Positions 1-6,593 of a stretch of 6,593 nt of DNA are shown here, piece by piece. Made by a program: the position numbers and the translations under genes. Source of the DNA: CAIUPE01 sp046092445. Lineage in GTDB: Bacteria > Pseudomonadota > Alphaproteobacteria > Rhizobiales > Beijerinckiaceae. The stretch's first letter is position 1. Each line of letters opens with the position of its first letter. The notes under the pieces are model-generated. The model was given only the letters and a program-made list of their open reading frames with translations. It was not told where the DNA came from and searched no databases. The stretch is taken from NCBI GenBank assembly GCA_046092445.1, contig JBJTDR010000014.1:1-6593 (forward strand), read 5' to 3'.

Positions 1-35
1 AGAGATAGTTTTATCGTGTAACAGAAATTATAATT

Positions 36-815
36 GTGCTGTCAACGATGACTTTCTCAATCCTCCAAACTGCTCAAATACTCCAAGCTAACAGGTCAAA
101 AATCGATGCTAAAAGTGCCTCGAGCACAGAAAAATTTGCAATCGAAATTGAAAAGATAGAAGAAAAAGCTCCTGTCATTGAATTGGATCAAAAAAGTATC
201 CAAACTGATCTGGCGAACAAAAATGCAAATTCGAGCAGCGGTCAGTCTGATAATTTGGCATCAATCCTCCCGAGCGTTGAGCAAAGAGCCGTATTCTTCG
301 CCGAGGCATCCGTGACAAATTCAGACCCTGTGCGATTTGAAGGGCACGTAATCTGGAAACTGGAGACATTCCCATCATCGGTTGATGGTGTTTCAAGCAC
401 TGGAGCCCGTGCTATGATCAGTATCAGGGATATGGGACTGACGGCTGATATCATTATTCGACAGAACAAGGATCAGGACTCTGCTAATTCACATATGATT
501 GAAGTTAATTTTACAACTGATCCTCGATCTGAACGGGGTCAGATTCTCGATATCGGTGTTCCAGAATTGCGTGCTGAAGAGAATCTGCGCGGTGCTCAAC
601 TCTCTGGCATACCGGTTCCTGTCACTGGAAACGTGTTTTTGATTGGAATGAACGGATTACCGGAAGAGTCTGACAAAAATTTAGAAAATTTGCGTAAAAT
701 GAGCTGGATAATGTTACCAATTCGGTTTCAAAATGGTAATCATGCTGCTTTACTTTTCGAAAAAGGAAAGACTGGAAAGCGGGTTATTGAAGATACGCTG
801 CAAACTTGGCGGTAG
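36..815 (+). CDS. Conserved hypothetical protein, C-terminal domain of a rhizobial family; start uncertain
   Basis: Function unknown. Residues 1-80 are polar, rich in Lys, Glu, Ser and Asn, and look disordered. From about residue 82 (VEQRAVFFAE) to the end the protein resembles, from memory, the conserved C-terminal domain of rhizobial and bradyrhizobial hypothetical proteins. Recognisable blocks are QRAVFF, a VIWKLE strand (105-110), the SGIPVPVTGNVFLIGMNG block (190-207) and the ending AALLFEKGKTGKR (237-249). In the relatives I recall, this domain follows a transmembrane anchor, but no membrane segment or signal peptide is visible here. The listed start is GTG; ATG at 48 is the alternative, giving 255 residues. 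Neither has a Shine-Dalgarno, and an in-frame stop lies at 6-8, so the gene may be a 5'-truncated or frameshifted remnant. It converges on rpoH with a 27-base gap and no evident terminator. The coding region is real; its completeness is doubtful. Confidence 0.7.
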   Translation: MLSTMTFSILQTAQILQANRSKIDAKSASSTEKFAIEIEKIEEKAPVIELDQKSIQTDLANKNANSSSGQSDNLASILPSVEQRAVFFAEASVTNSDPVRFEGHVIWKLETFPSSVDGVSSTGARAMISIRDMGLTADIIIRQNKDQDSANSHMIEVNFTTDPRSERGQILDIGVPELRAEENLRGAQLSGIPVPVTGNVFLIGMNGLPEESDKNLENLRKMSWIMLPIRFQNGNHAALLFEKGKTGKRVIEDTLQTWR

Positions 816-842
816 ATCGAAAAATGTTCAGCGAGAAACGGC

Positions 843-1751
843 TCATTGCGGTTTATAAGCGAATGGAATGTTAACGTCCTCTGTTTTTTCAATGTTTTCT
901 TTTACTGCTTTCTGAACTTTTTCAAAGGCTCTAACCTCAATCTGCCGAATACGTTCTCTTGAGACATTGAATTCCTCGGATAATTCTTCAAGCGTCGCCG
1001 GCTGCTCGGAAAGTCGACGTGCCACGAATATCCGTCTCTCCCGCTCGTTGAGAACATCCAAACCTTTCATCAATGCAATGTGTCTGTTGAAGTCGGTCTC
1101 GTGTTCGACCATGAGTACATCCGGGCTCGGGCGATCATCTGCAAGCCAGTCCTGCCATTCACTTTCGCTATCGCCATCGCCCCGCACCAATGAATTCAAC
1201 GATGAGTCACCACCTAATCGCCGGTTCATCTCAATCACTTCCTGTGCATTAACACCGAGCTTGGCCGCAATCGTCGCAACCTGTTCAGGATGAAGATCAC
1301 CTTCACCGAGCGCAGAAATCTGGCTCTTTGCTTTGCGGAGATTAAAAAACAGCTTTTTTTGGTTTGCAGTTGTGCCCATTTTGACGAGAGACCAAGAGCG
1401 TAAAATATACTCTTGAATTGCCGCCTTGATCCACCACATCGCATAAGTTGCGAGGCGAAATCCTTTTTCTGGCTCAAATCGCTTCACAGCCTGCATCAGA
1501 CCTACATTGCCTTCTGAAATAACTTCGCCGATCGGAAGTCCGTAACCCCGATAACCCATTGCTATCTTTGCGACTAATCGAAGGTGTGATGTCACGAGCC
1601 GATGTGCCGCGTCTGTATCTCCATGATCCCGCCAGCTTTTTGCCAGCATGAACTCTTCTTGCGGCTGCAACATCGGAAAGCGCCTAATCTCGGCAAGATA
1701 ACGCGCTAAACCGCCGTCGGAAGCAATGACTGGAAGTGCTGTACTGCTCAT
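843..1751 (-). CDS. rpoH: RNA polymerase sigma-32 (heat-shock sigma factor RpoH)
   Basis: Alternative sigma factor that directs RNA polymerase to heat-shock promoters (chaperones, proteases). At 302 residues it has the usual family length. Region 1.2 lies near residues 13-40 (GLARYLAEIRRFPML). Region 2 spans about 50-125, with the core-binding and -10 recognition stretch LRLVAKIAMGYRGYGLP and the melting segment ATYAMWWIKAAIQEYILRSW. The RpoH box diagnostic of this sigma class is QKKLFFNLRK at 131-140. Region 4 at about 227-283 ends in the -35 helix-turn-helix (TLEELSEEFNVSRERIRQIE). The ATG is well supported by AAGGA six bases upstream (1758-1762). The gene lies downstream of rluD on the same strand, 167 bases apart, so it probably has its own promoter. 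Many rhizobia carry several rpoH copies; I cannot tell which paralogue this is. Confidence 0.97.
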   Translation of the reverse strand: MSSTALPVIASDGGLARYLAEIRRFPMLQPQEEFMLAKSWRDHGDTDAAHRLVTSHLRLVAKIAMGYRGYGLPIGEVISEGNVGLMQAVKRFEPEKGFRLATYAMWWIKAAIQEYILRSWSLVKMGTTANQKKLFFNLRKAKSQISALGEGDLHPEQVATIAAKLGVNAQEVIEMNRRLGGDSSLNSLVRGDGDSESEWQDWLADDRPSPDVLMVEHETDFNRHIALMKGLDVLNERERRIFVARRLSEQPATLEELSEEFNVSRERIRQIEVRAFEKVQKAVKENIEKTEDVNIPFAYKPQ

Positions 1752-1757
1752 TTCATT

Positions 1758-1762
1758 TCCTT
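1758..1762 (-). promoter_or_regulatory. Ribosome binding site of rpoH
   Basis: Minus-strand AAGGA with a six-base spacer to the ATG at 1751. It fixes the rpoH start and is the clearest Shine-Dalgarno on the minus strand of this window. Confidence 0.75.
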
Positions 1763-1855
1763 ATTCGATTTTCCCACCGCCGTCGGACTGAAATTCCAAA
1801 TCGTGCAGGACGTGTCCTTTGGCATGATGACCCGAACAGTGGCGGAATGAGGGCA

Positions 1856-1883
1856 ATTCTCGTCGACATGGGACAAATTTCAA
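1856..1883 (-). promoter_or_regulatory. Candidate rpoH promoter
   Basis: On the minus strand, TTGAAA (1878-1883) is followed after 16 bases by GAGAAT (1856-1861), which matches four of six positions of a housekeeping -10 box. Transcription would begin near 1849, leaving a leader of about 100 bases before rpoH. The -35 box is preceded by C, giving CTTGAA as in sigma-32 promoters, but no CCCCAT-like -10 stands at the right distance, so a sigma-32 assignment is not supported. Prediction by eye only. Confidence 0.35.
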
Positions 1884-1918
1884 GTCAGGCTACGAAACAA
1901 TCACAATGGTGGATTAAA

Positions 1919-2959
1919 TTAACCTCTTAGATTGTTCAAAAGTTGCATAAAGTCGCTAGAGGGCTCGGCTTCAAAAATTAGAACCTTGCCTGTCCTCGGG
2001 TGGGCAAAGCAAAGTAGTGCAGCATGAAGTGCCTGGCGGCCAAAAGCTTCAGCAACTTTTCGCGCTTGAGGCGCCAACAAAGCTGTCTTTGTCAGAAAGC
2101 CGCTTCCGTAAACGGAATCACCTACCAGTGGATGTCCAGCATATGCCATATGTACGCGGATTTGATGGGTTCGTCCGGTTTCCAGTCTGCAGGTTATCAG
2201 ACTTGCGACTGGTTCACCATTTATGCCTAAAAACGTCTCAAGGGTTTCGTAGTGCGTAATCGCTTCTCGACCACTGCAACGCTTCACGATTGTCATCTTT
2301 TCCCGATTTGATCTGCTTCGATCGATATTTCCAGACATCGTTCCGGCGACACGCGGTAATATCCCCCAGATAATGGCAATATACTCGCGTTTAAGAGGGC
2401 CGTCACGCCCGTGATCCGCAAATTGCGCTGATAATCCGGCATGAGCCTTGTCGTTTTTCGCGACGACGAGCAATCCTGAAGTATCCTTGTCGAGTCGATG
2501 CACGATGCCCGGTCGCCTGACGCCACCGATCCCGGAAAGACTTGATCCACAATGAAAAAGCAACGCGTTAACCAATGTTCCTGTTTCATGCCCGGCTGCT
2601 GGGTGAACGACCAGACCTGACGGTTTGTTGATAACAAGCAAATCATTGTCTTCATAAACAATACTTAGGGGGATTGATTCGGCTCGTGGTTCGGCAGGGG
2701 CGGGTTCTGGAACTACGACTAGAATAGACGTGCCGGCATCCACAGCACGGTTTGGATCCATCATTGGTACGCCAGCCGTGCTGACCTGTCCAGAAATGAT
2801 CAGCGTTTTCAGTCGTGTGCGGGAAATAGTAGGCAATTTTCGTGCTAGAAATTTGTCGAGCCGTGCCCCATCGTCCTCATTTTCGACATTTACGAGAACA
2901 CACTCATTTTTATGCGGAAGAGAATCTTCGCTCGACTTATTGGTGAGGCTTTTGCTCAT
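1919..2959 (-). CDS. rluD: Ribosomal large-subunit pseudouridine synthase, RluD-type
   Basis: Converts uridines of 23S rRNA to pseudouridine; RluD modifies the helix 69 loop during late 50S assembly in the cytoplasm. Numbering from the ATG at 2959 (346 residues), an S4 RNA-binding domain lies at about 31-82 (GARLDKFLARKLPTISRTRL). The catalytic domain follows from about residue 96. Its signature HRLDKDTSG (154-162) carries the catalytic aspartate D157. Downstream are the family motifs CRLETGRTHQIRVHMA (257-272), GHPLVGDSVYG (275-285) and RQALHA (308-313). The in-frame ATG at 2995 would add 12 residues (358 in total); neither ATG has a Shine-Dalgarno. I prefer 2959 because nothing conserved precedes the S4 domain, but the choice is weak. 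The frame stays open upstream to 3433, but that would cross the divergent tRNA gene and is not credible. rpoH follows on the same strand. Confidence 0.93.
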   Translation of the reverse strand: MSKSLTNKSSEDSLPHKNECVLVNVENEDDGARLDKFLARKLPTISRTRLKTLIISGQVSTAGVPMMDPNRAVDAGTSILVVVPEPAPAEPRAESIPLSIVYEDNDLLVINKPSGLVVHPAAGHETGTLVNALLFHCGSSLSGIGGVRRPGIVHRLDKDTSGLLVVAKNDKAHAGLSAQFADHGRDGPLKREYIAIIWGILPRVAGTMSGNIDRSRSNREKMTIVKRCSGREAITHYETLETFLGINGEPVASLITCRLETGRTHQIRVHMAYAGHPLVGDSVYGSGFLTKTALLAPQARKVAEAFGRQALHAALLCFAHPRTGKVLIFEAEPSSDFMQLLNNLRG

Positions 2960-3062
2960 GGACGGTAACACTGTGTCATCTCGGTTCTTATTCATGATAG
3001 CACAAGGAGCAAAACAAGAAGCAGCTAATCTTTTTCCGCCCCGTGCTCTGATAGCCGTAGGT

Positions 3063-3091
3063 TTGACGGAATGGGCGGGAAGGTCTATCGA
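3063..3091 (+). promoter_or_regulatory. Candidate promoter of the tRNA-Glu gene
   Basis: TTGACG (3063-3068) and TATCGA (3086-3091) are separated by 17 bases and end 27 bases before the tRNA. The -35 box is close to consensus; the -10 box matches only its first half. Position and strand fit a stable-RNA promoter in the divergent gap between rluD and the tRNA. Confidence 0.45.
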
Positions 3092-3118
3092 ATGCGGGGT
3101 ATGGCAGAGATTTTTGTC

Positions 3119-3194
3119 GCGCCCTTCGTCTAGCGGTCGAGGACGTCGCCCTCTCACGGCGAAAACACGGGTTCGATTCCCGTAGGGCGCACCA
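3119..3194 (+). tRNA. tRNA-Glu (anticodon CTC)
   Basis: A complete 76-base cloverleaf can be folded by hand. The acceptor stem pairs 3119-3125 (GCGCCCT) with 3184-3190 (AGGGCGC), all seven pairs Watson-Crick. The D stem is GTC/GAC around the TAGCGGTCGAG loop. The anticodon stem is TCGCC (3146-3150) with GGCGA (3158-3162), enclosing loop CTCTCAC with anticodon CTC at 3153-3155, which reads GAG. The T stem is ACGGG (3167-3171) with CCCGT (3179-3183) around TTCGATT. The discriminator is A3191 and CCA is encoded at 3192-3194. It is divergent from rluD. Confidence 0.97.
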
Positions 3195-3398
3195 GTTGTT
3201 GAAGGTTCATGCAGATCGGTGAAAAGCGGATCAGAATTGCTCGAGCGGTAGATTTTTCGCTTATATGAATTTCGAGGCCGAAATGGTCTGGAAAATAGTT
3301 CGTTTCCCGAGAGGGACTTACTGAACAAAAGTATATTCCGAGATATAGTCCTCAAATGGTTGAGCATAAGATGTACTGAAGGAGTGAAGCTAGTCGCT
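3195..3398 (+). other. Intergenic stretch after the tRNA, no gene seen
   Basis: About 200 bases with no convincing reading frame on either strand and no clear hairpin-plus-T-run terminator after the tRNA. An eight-base palindrome GCTCGAGC (3239-3246) lies 6 bases before a run of five T (3253-3257), but its centre leaves no loop. The stretch presumably holds the promoter of the broken gene that follows; I see no box that I would defend. Confidence 0.4.
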
Positions 3399-3855
3399 AT
3401 GATTAATGACGCCGTACGCGAAGACGTCCGCAATTCCGTTTTGTGTTGGCTAGCACCCTCGATAGGAAAGGCCAGCCAAACGTTAGCCCGAAAGAATTTT
3501 TACTGACTATGGGGATAACTCAATTATCATTGCGGATGTAGCATCACCATGTATCGTTCGTAATATAAATCATCACAACCTTGTCTGCGTCAGTTTCGTT
3601 GATGTATTTCGCCAGCGCGGGTTCAAAATTGCGGGATATGCGCGATTGATTTTTCCAGAAGATCCCGAATTCACCTCAAATTGCGGGCGTTTGCTGGAGA
3701 TTGCCGGTAAGAATTTTAAAATTCGTCAGGCAATTAAGGTTACAGCGACTAAAATCTCACGTATTCGGGCGCCAAGTTATTCAATATTCCCGGATCGCAT
3801 GGTTGCGGAGCAGCAAGCTCGCGGTTATGCAACATATGGAGTCCGGCCTATCTGA
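3399..3855 (+). pseudogene. Frameshifted pyridoxamine 5'-phosphate oxidase-family (FMN-binding split barrel) protein
   Basis: Three consecutive frames together encode one protein. It starts at ATG 3399 with MINDAVREDVRNSVLCWLA, shifts near 3453-3456 into a frame giving TLDRKGQPNVSPKE, and shifts again at 3496 into a frame giving IFTDYGDNSIIIADVASP and onward to the stop at 3853-3855, ending in YATYGVRP. Each shift is explained by the loss of one base: one in the GCACC stretch and one A before the T run in GAATTTTT. Restored, the protein has about 152 residues, the usual size of this small PNPOx-like family, with characteristic blocks NVSPKE, SIIIADVASP, VCVSFVDVFRQRGFK and APSYSIFP. Members bind FMN or related cofactors; the substrate is unknown. 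AAGGAG (3379-3384) lies 14 bases before the ATG, rather far. Either a recent pseudogene or two sequencing indels; the otherwise intact sequence fits both. Confidence 0.85.
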
Positions 3856-4034
3856 TTTTAAGTCTGATAATTCCGACTCAACTGTTCTAATCTTGATTAT
3901 GTCTGCTGTTATTTCTAGCAAAATGCCTCCTACCGCTTGCAGATTTTATTGGAGTTACAAGCAATTGGAACGGATTGCACAGTAGGGGATCTCACGGCTC
4001 CGCTGACACCCGAATTTTGAAGGAGTAACTTGCA
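3856..4034 (+). other. Leader region upstream of the fusion gene
   Basis: About 180 bases between the broken PNPOx-like gene and the fusion gene. The first half is AT-rich and could hold a promoter, but I find no well-spaced -35/-10 pair and no terminator hairpin. Apart from the ribosome binding site at its end I see no defined element. Confidence 0.35.
4019..4025 (+). promoter_or_regulatory. Ribosome binding site of the fusion gene
   Basis: GAAGGAG followed by nine bases and a GTG at 4035. This is the strongest Shine-Dalgarno in the window and is the reason for choosing the GTG: the first in-frame ATG lies more than 40 codons inside, after conserved kinase residues have begun. Confidence 0.75.
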
Positions 4035-6593
4035 GTGTCCGTCCTTGCTGAATTGCCGCCCCAGTTTTCGATCGATGACGTTTGCGTTCTAGTGCGCGAT
4101 CTTTATGGACTTGAGGGGCAGATCACAGCGTTAGTGGGTGAACGGGATCAAAATTTCCGCCTGATGGACTCGCGTGGGCAAAGTTGGGTTATCAAGATCG
4201 CCAATGGGGCGGAAAATCAACAGGCGTTAGATTTTCAAGCTGAATTGCTAAGCCATGTCTTAGCGATAGACCCTGCAATGCTCTTGCCACACATCCGTAA
4301 GACACTTTCGGGCGAACGGCTTGGCCAATGTCAAGGTGGTGATGGGCGCTATCATTTCGTTCGGGCTGTTTCATGGCTGCCGGGAAAGCCGTTTGCTCTC
4401 GGTAAAAAAACGAAACGACAATTTGACGGCTTGGGAGAACTGCTCGGTCGACTAACTCTTGCCTTGCAGGGGTTTGCCCATGCAGGGGCCATTCGTGATT
4501 TTGACTGGGACCTCAACCAAGCGGGCCGTTCACGTGGTCGGCTGCAATTTATTGATGACCCGGTTCGGCGGGAGATCATCACTTATTTTCTTGATCGGTT
4601 CGATGGCGGCATTGCAGCACGACTAAAACGCTGCCGGGCGCAGGTCATCCATGCCGACGCCAATGACTATAATGTATTGGTCGATGAGACACACGATGGC
4701 GGAATTGCCGGGATCATCGATTTTGGTGATGCATTGCATTCACCCCTAATCAATGAAGTTGCAGTGGCGGCGGCCTATGCGATGATGGACCGCGATGCAC
4801 CAATCGAGGATGCGGCAAGAATTGTGGGTGGGTTCCATCGCGTGAATCCCTTAAGGCCGGATGAAATCGATCTCTTGTTTGACCTTATCGCCCTTCGACT
4901 CGTGATTAGCGTAACTCTCTCAGCGTCGAGACGAAATCGGGTTAAAGATAATGCCTATCTCGCGATCAGTGAGGCACCAGCATGGGTGCTTTTGACGCGT
5001 TTGAGGCAGATGGATCCGGTTTTTGTCTCAGCTCTCTTGCGCCAGTCCTGCGGATTTGAGTCAACGTCCGGTGCACGGCCAATTATCGCATGGATCGAGG
5101 CCAACCGGCAAAATATGGCCCCCGTTCTGGATCAACCCTGTGCGATGATGGCAAAGGCACTTGTGCCGTTTGGGGACATACAGCATCCCGTCGCGCGGGC
5201 CTCGGCTGAGAGGCGACCGGACGAAGCGGAGAAAGCGTGGCTGGAAATTGCTGCCCAGGAAGGAGCCTCCTTGGGCATCGGCCCGTGGGGTGAGGATCGA
5301 CCCGTCTACACGACCGAAGCTTTCGCCTCCCGCATGGCTGCGGGCAAGCGCCGGTCGCTTCATCTGGGACTTGATTTGTTTCTGGATGCGGGTACGAATG
5401 TTAGGACCCCCTTGGCCGGGACGGTCATTGATCTCTATGCAACCGATTTGCCGCTTGATTATGGCCACGCCGTTTTACTGCAACATGATCCCGTCGAGGG
5501 TATCCGGTTTTATACGCTTTGGGGGCATTTGAGCGCAGGCACGGTGCATGCGCGACACCTTGGCGAAGTTCTAGAAGCGGGTGATGTGATTGGCCAATTG
5601 GGACGTAACACCGAAAATGGTGGTTGGGCTCCGCATCTGCATCTGCAAATACTGACCTATAAGCCGGAAAGCGCTGCTGACGTGATCGGCGCCGGTGAGC
5701 CGGACTATAAGGCAATCTGGGCAGAACTGTTCCCGAATGCCGCAACGCTTGCTGGTGTTCCAATGGAGATATTTGAACAACATGGCCGATCAAAAGACGA
5801 GATCGTGAAGCAACGCAGAGAAAAACTACTCCGTAATCTCAGCATTTCCTACAAGACTCCAATGAAGATCGTGCGCGGGGAGGGCGTGTTTCTCTATGAT
5901 GATCGCGGGCGTGCCTATCTCGATTGCTACAATAATGTGGCGCATCTCGGTCATGCCAACCGCGAGGTCGTGGAAGTATTGGCGCGGCAGGCGGGGATAC
6001 TCAATACGAATACGCGCTATCTGCATGATGCTATCATTTCTTATGTCGAAGCACTGACGGCAACGTTGCCGAAGAGCCTCACCGTGGCCGCTCTTGTGTG
6101 TAGCGGCAGCGAGGCGAATGATCTCGCCCTCCGGCTTGCCCGCCAGCATACGCAAGCGCAAGGAGTGGTAGCACTTGATTGGGCCTATCATGGCCATGCC
6201 ATCTCACTGATTGAAATCAGCCCCTATAAATATAAGCGTAAGGGCGGATTGGGCAGACCGGCGACGACTGGCGAAGCCGCTTTGCCTGACGCCTATCGGG
6301 CCCCAGCCGATTGGCCGCGTGACGAGATCGGGGTTCGTTACGCAGCCTCGGTTACGACAGCGATCAATCAACTTGCCGAGGCAGGGTACACGCCGGCGGC
6401 ATTTATTGCAGAATCGCTTCCGAGTTCCGCGGGACAGATTGTGCTTCCACCGAGATATCTCCCAGCTGCCTATGCAGCCGCTCGGAAGGCCGGTGCTGTT
6501 GTGATTGCCGACGAAGTGCAAATCGGCTTTGGCCGTGTCGGGGATCACTTCTGGGGCTTCGAAGGTGACGGGGCCGTTCCTGATATCGTCACC
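4035..6593 (+). CDS. Trifunctional fusion: hydroxylysine-kinase-like APH domain, M23 peptidase, class-III PLP phospho-lyase (partial, 3' end outside)
   Basis: The frame is open for 853 codons to the window edge. Residues 8-340 form an APH-fold kinase: GERDQNF (35-41), ATP-binding K54, catalytic HADANDYN (206-213, base D208) and metal-binding IIDFGD (D229). DQNF and the overall pattern resemble hydroxylysine kinase (HYKK). After a linker, an M23 domain at about 440-545 carries HLGLD (H443, D447), WGHL (H498) and HLHLQ (H534, H536), a complete LytM zinc site. From about 590 a class-III aminotransferase fold matches the ethanolamine-phosphate/phosphohydroxylysine phospho-lyase group: LDCYNNVAHLGH, SGSEAN (690-695), AYHGH (717-721), ISPYKYK and IADEVQIGFGRVG (PLP-binding D826). 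The catalytic lysine should come about three residues past the edge. There is no signal peptide or membrane segment, so it is probably cytosolic. Inferred role: phosphorylate a hydroxylated amine, then eliminate phosphate and ammonia. The substrate and the peptidase's job are unknown. Confidence 0.93.
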   Translation, partial: MSVLAELPPQFSIDDVCVLVRDLYGLEGQITALVGERDQNFRLMDSRGQSWVIKIANGAENQQALDFQAELLSHVLAIDPAMLLPHIRKTLSGERLGQCQGGDGRYHFVRAVSWLPGKPFALGKKTKRQFDGLGELLGRLTLALQGFAHAGAIRDFDWDLNQAGRSRGRLQFIDDPVRREIITYFLDRFDGGIAARLKRCRAQVIHADANDYNVLVDETHDGGIAGIIDFGDALHSPLINEVAVAAAYAMMDRDAPIEDAARIVGGFHRVNPLRPDEIDLLFDLIALRLVISVTLSASRRNRVKDNAYLAISEAPAWVLLTRLRQMDPVFVSALLRQSCGFESTSGARPIIAWIEANRQNMAPVLDQPCAMMAKALVPFGDIQHPVARASAERRPDEAEKAWLEIAAQEGASLGIGPWGEDRPVYTTEAFASRMAAGKRRSLHLGLDLFLDAGTNVRTPLAGTVIDLYATDLPLDYGHAVLLQHDPVEGIRFYTLWGHLSAGTVHARHLGEVLEAGDVIGQLGRNTENGGWAPHLHLQILTYKPESAADVIGAGEPDYKAIWAELFPNAATLAGVPMEIFEQHGRSKDEIVKQRREKLLRNLSISYKTPMKIVRGEGVFLYDDRGRAYLDCYNNVAHLGHANREVVEVLARQAGILNTNTRYLHDAIISYVEALTATLPKSLTVAALVCSGSEANDLALRLARQHTQAQGVVALDWAYHGHAISLIEISPYKYKRKGGLGRPATTGEAALPDAYRAPADWPRDEIGVRYAASVTTAINQLAEAGYTPAAFIAESLPSSAGQIVLPPRYLPAAYAAARKAGAVVIADEVQIGFGRVGDHFWGFEGDGAVPDIVT

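Noticed and set aside
816..842. Shared terminator between the convergent genes at the left
   Set aside because: The 27-base gap has no inverted repeat of useful length followed by a T run on either strand.
1752..1850. RNA thermometer (ROSE or fourU type) in the rpoH leader
   Set aside because: No stretch in the leader convincingly pairs with the AAGGA ribosome binding site, and no UUUU run faces it.
2730..3185. Plus-strand frame of 151 codons opposite rluD
   Set aside because: It lies antisense to the conserved N-terminal part of rluD and runs into the tRNA; no recognisable motif or ribosome binding site.
3119..3194. tRNA 3' end as an integration (attachment) site
   Set aside because: I looked for a second copy of the T-arm and acceptor sequence in the window and found none, and there is no integrase gene.
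2960..3433. N-terminal extension of the rluD frame up to position 3433 (504 residues)
   Set aside because: It would read antisense through the complete tRNA-Glu gene, adds no recognisable domain, and exceeds the family length by about 150 residues.
3701..3985. Plus-strand frame of 94 codons overlapping the broken PNPOx-like gene
   Set aside because: It is out of frame with the conserved family sequence at 3496-3855 and has no recognisable motif.
5061..5793. Minus-strand frames of 120-135 codons opposite the fusion gene
   Set aside because: They are antisense to the conserved M23 and linker region and show no domain; frames of this length are expected opposite G+C-rich coding sequence.

Overview
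The window looks like a piece of an alphaproteobacterial chromosome, most likely of the Hyphomicrobiales (Rhizobiales). The evidence is an RpoH sigma factor of the alphaproteobacterial type directly downstream of rluD, an N-terminal conserved protein whose C-terminal domain I recognise from rhizobial proteins, and a kinase/peptidase/phospholyase fusion of a kind I associate with that order. I cannot name the genus. Base composition changes along the window: 60-base samples that I counted by hand give 21/60 G+C at 121-180 and 41/60 at 6241-6300.

Left part (1-3000). A plus-strand conserved protein of unknown function (36-815) converges on a minus-strand pair: rluD (23S rRNA pseudouridine synthase, 1919-2959) followed, after a 167-base gap, by rpoH (heat-shock sigma factor, 843-1751). 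The gap before rpoH carries a good ribosome binding site and a tentative promoter. The conserved protein has a poorly supported start and may be the C-terminal part of a longer membrane-anchored protein.

Middle (3000-4034). A tRNA-Glu(CTC) gene on the plus strand is transcribed divergently from rluD, with CCA encoded. Downstream of it lies a broken gene that single-frame ORF calling misses: a pyridoxamine-5'-phosphate-oxidase-fold (FMN-binding split barrel) protein spread over three reading frames. Two one-base deletions explain it, and restoring them gives a full-length protein of about 152 residues.

Right part (4035-6593, runs off the end). One continuous reading frame of at least 853 codons starts at a GTG with a strong Shine-Dalgarno. 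It fuses three enzymes: an APH-fold kinase resembling hydroxylysine kinase, an M23 (LytM-type) zinc metallopeptidase with all metal and catalytic residues present, and a class-III PLP enzyme resembling ethanolamine-phosphate/phosphohydroxylysine phospho-lyases. Kinase followed by phospho-lyase makes a plausible two-step catabolic route for a hydroxylated amine. The peptidase in the middle of an apparently cytosolic enzyme is the most intriguing item in the window.
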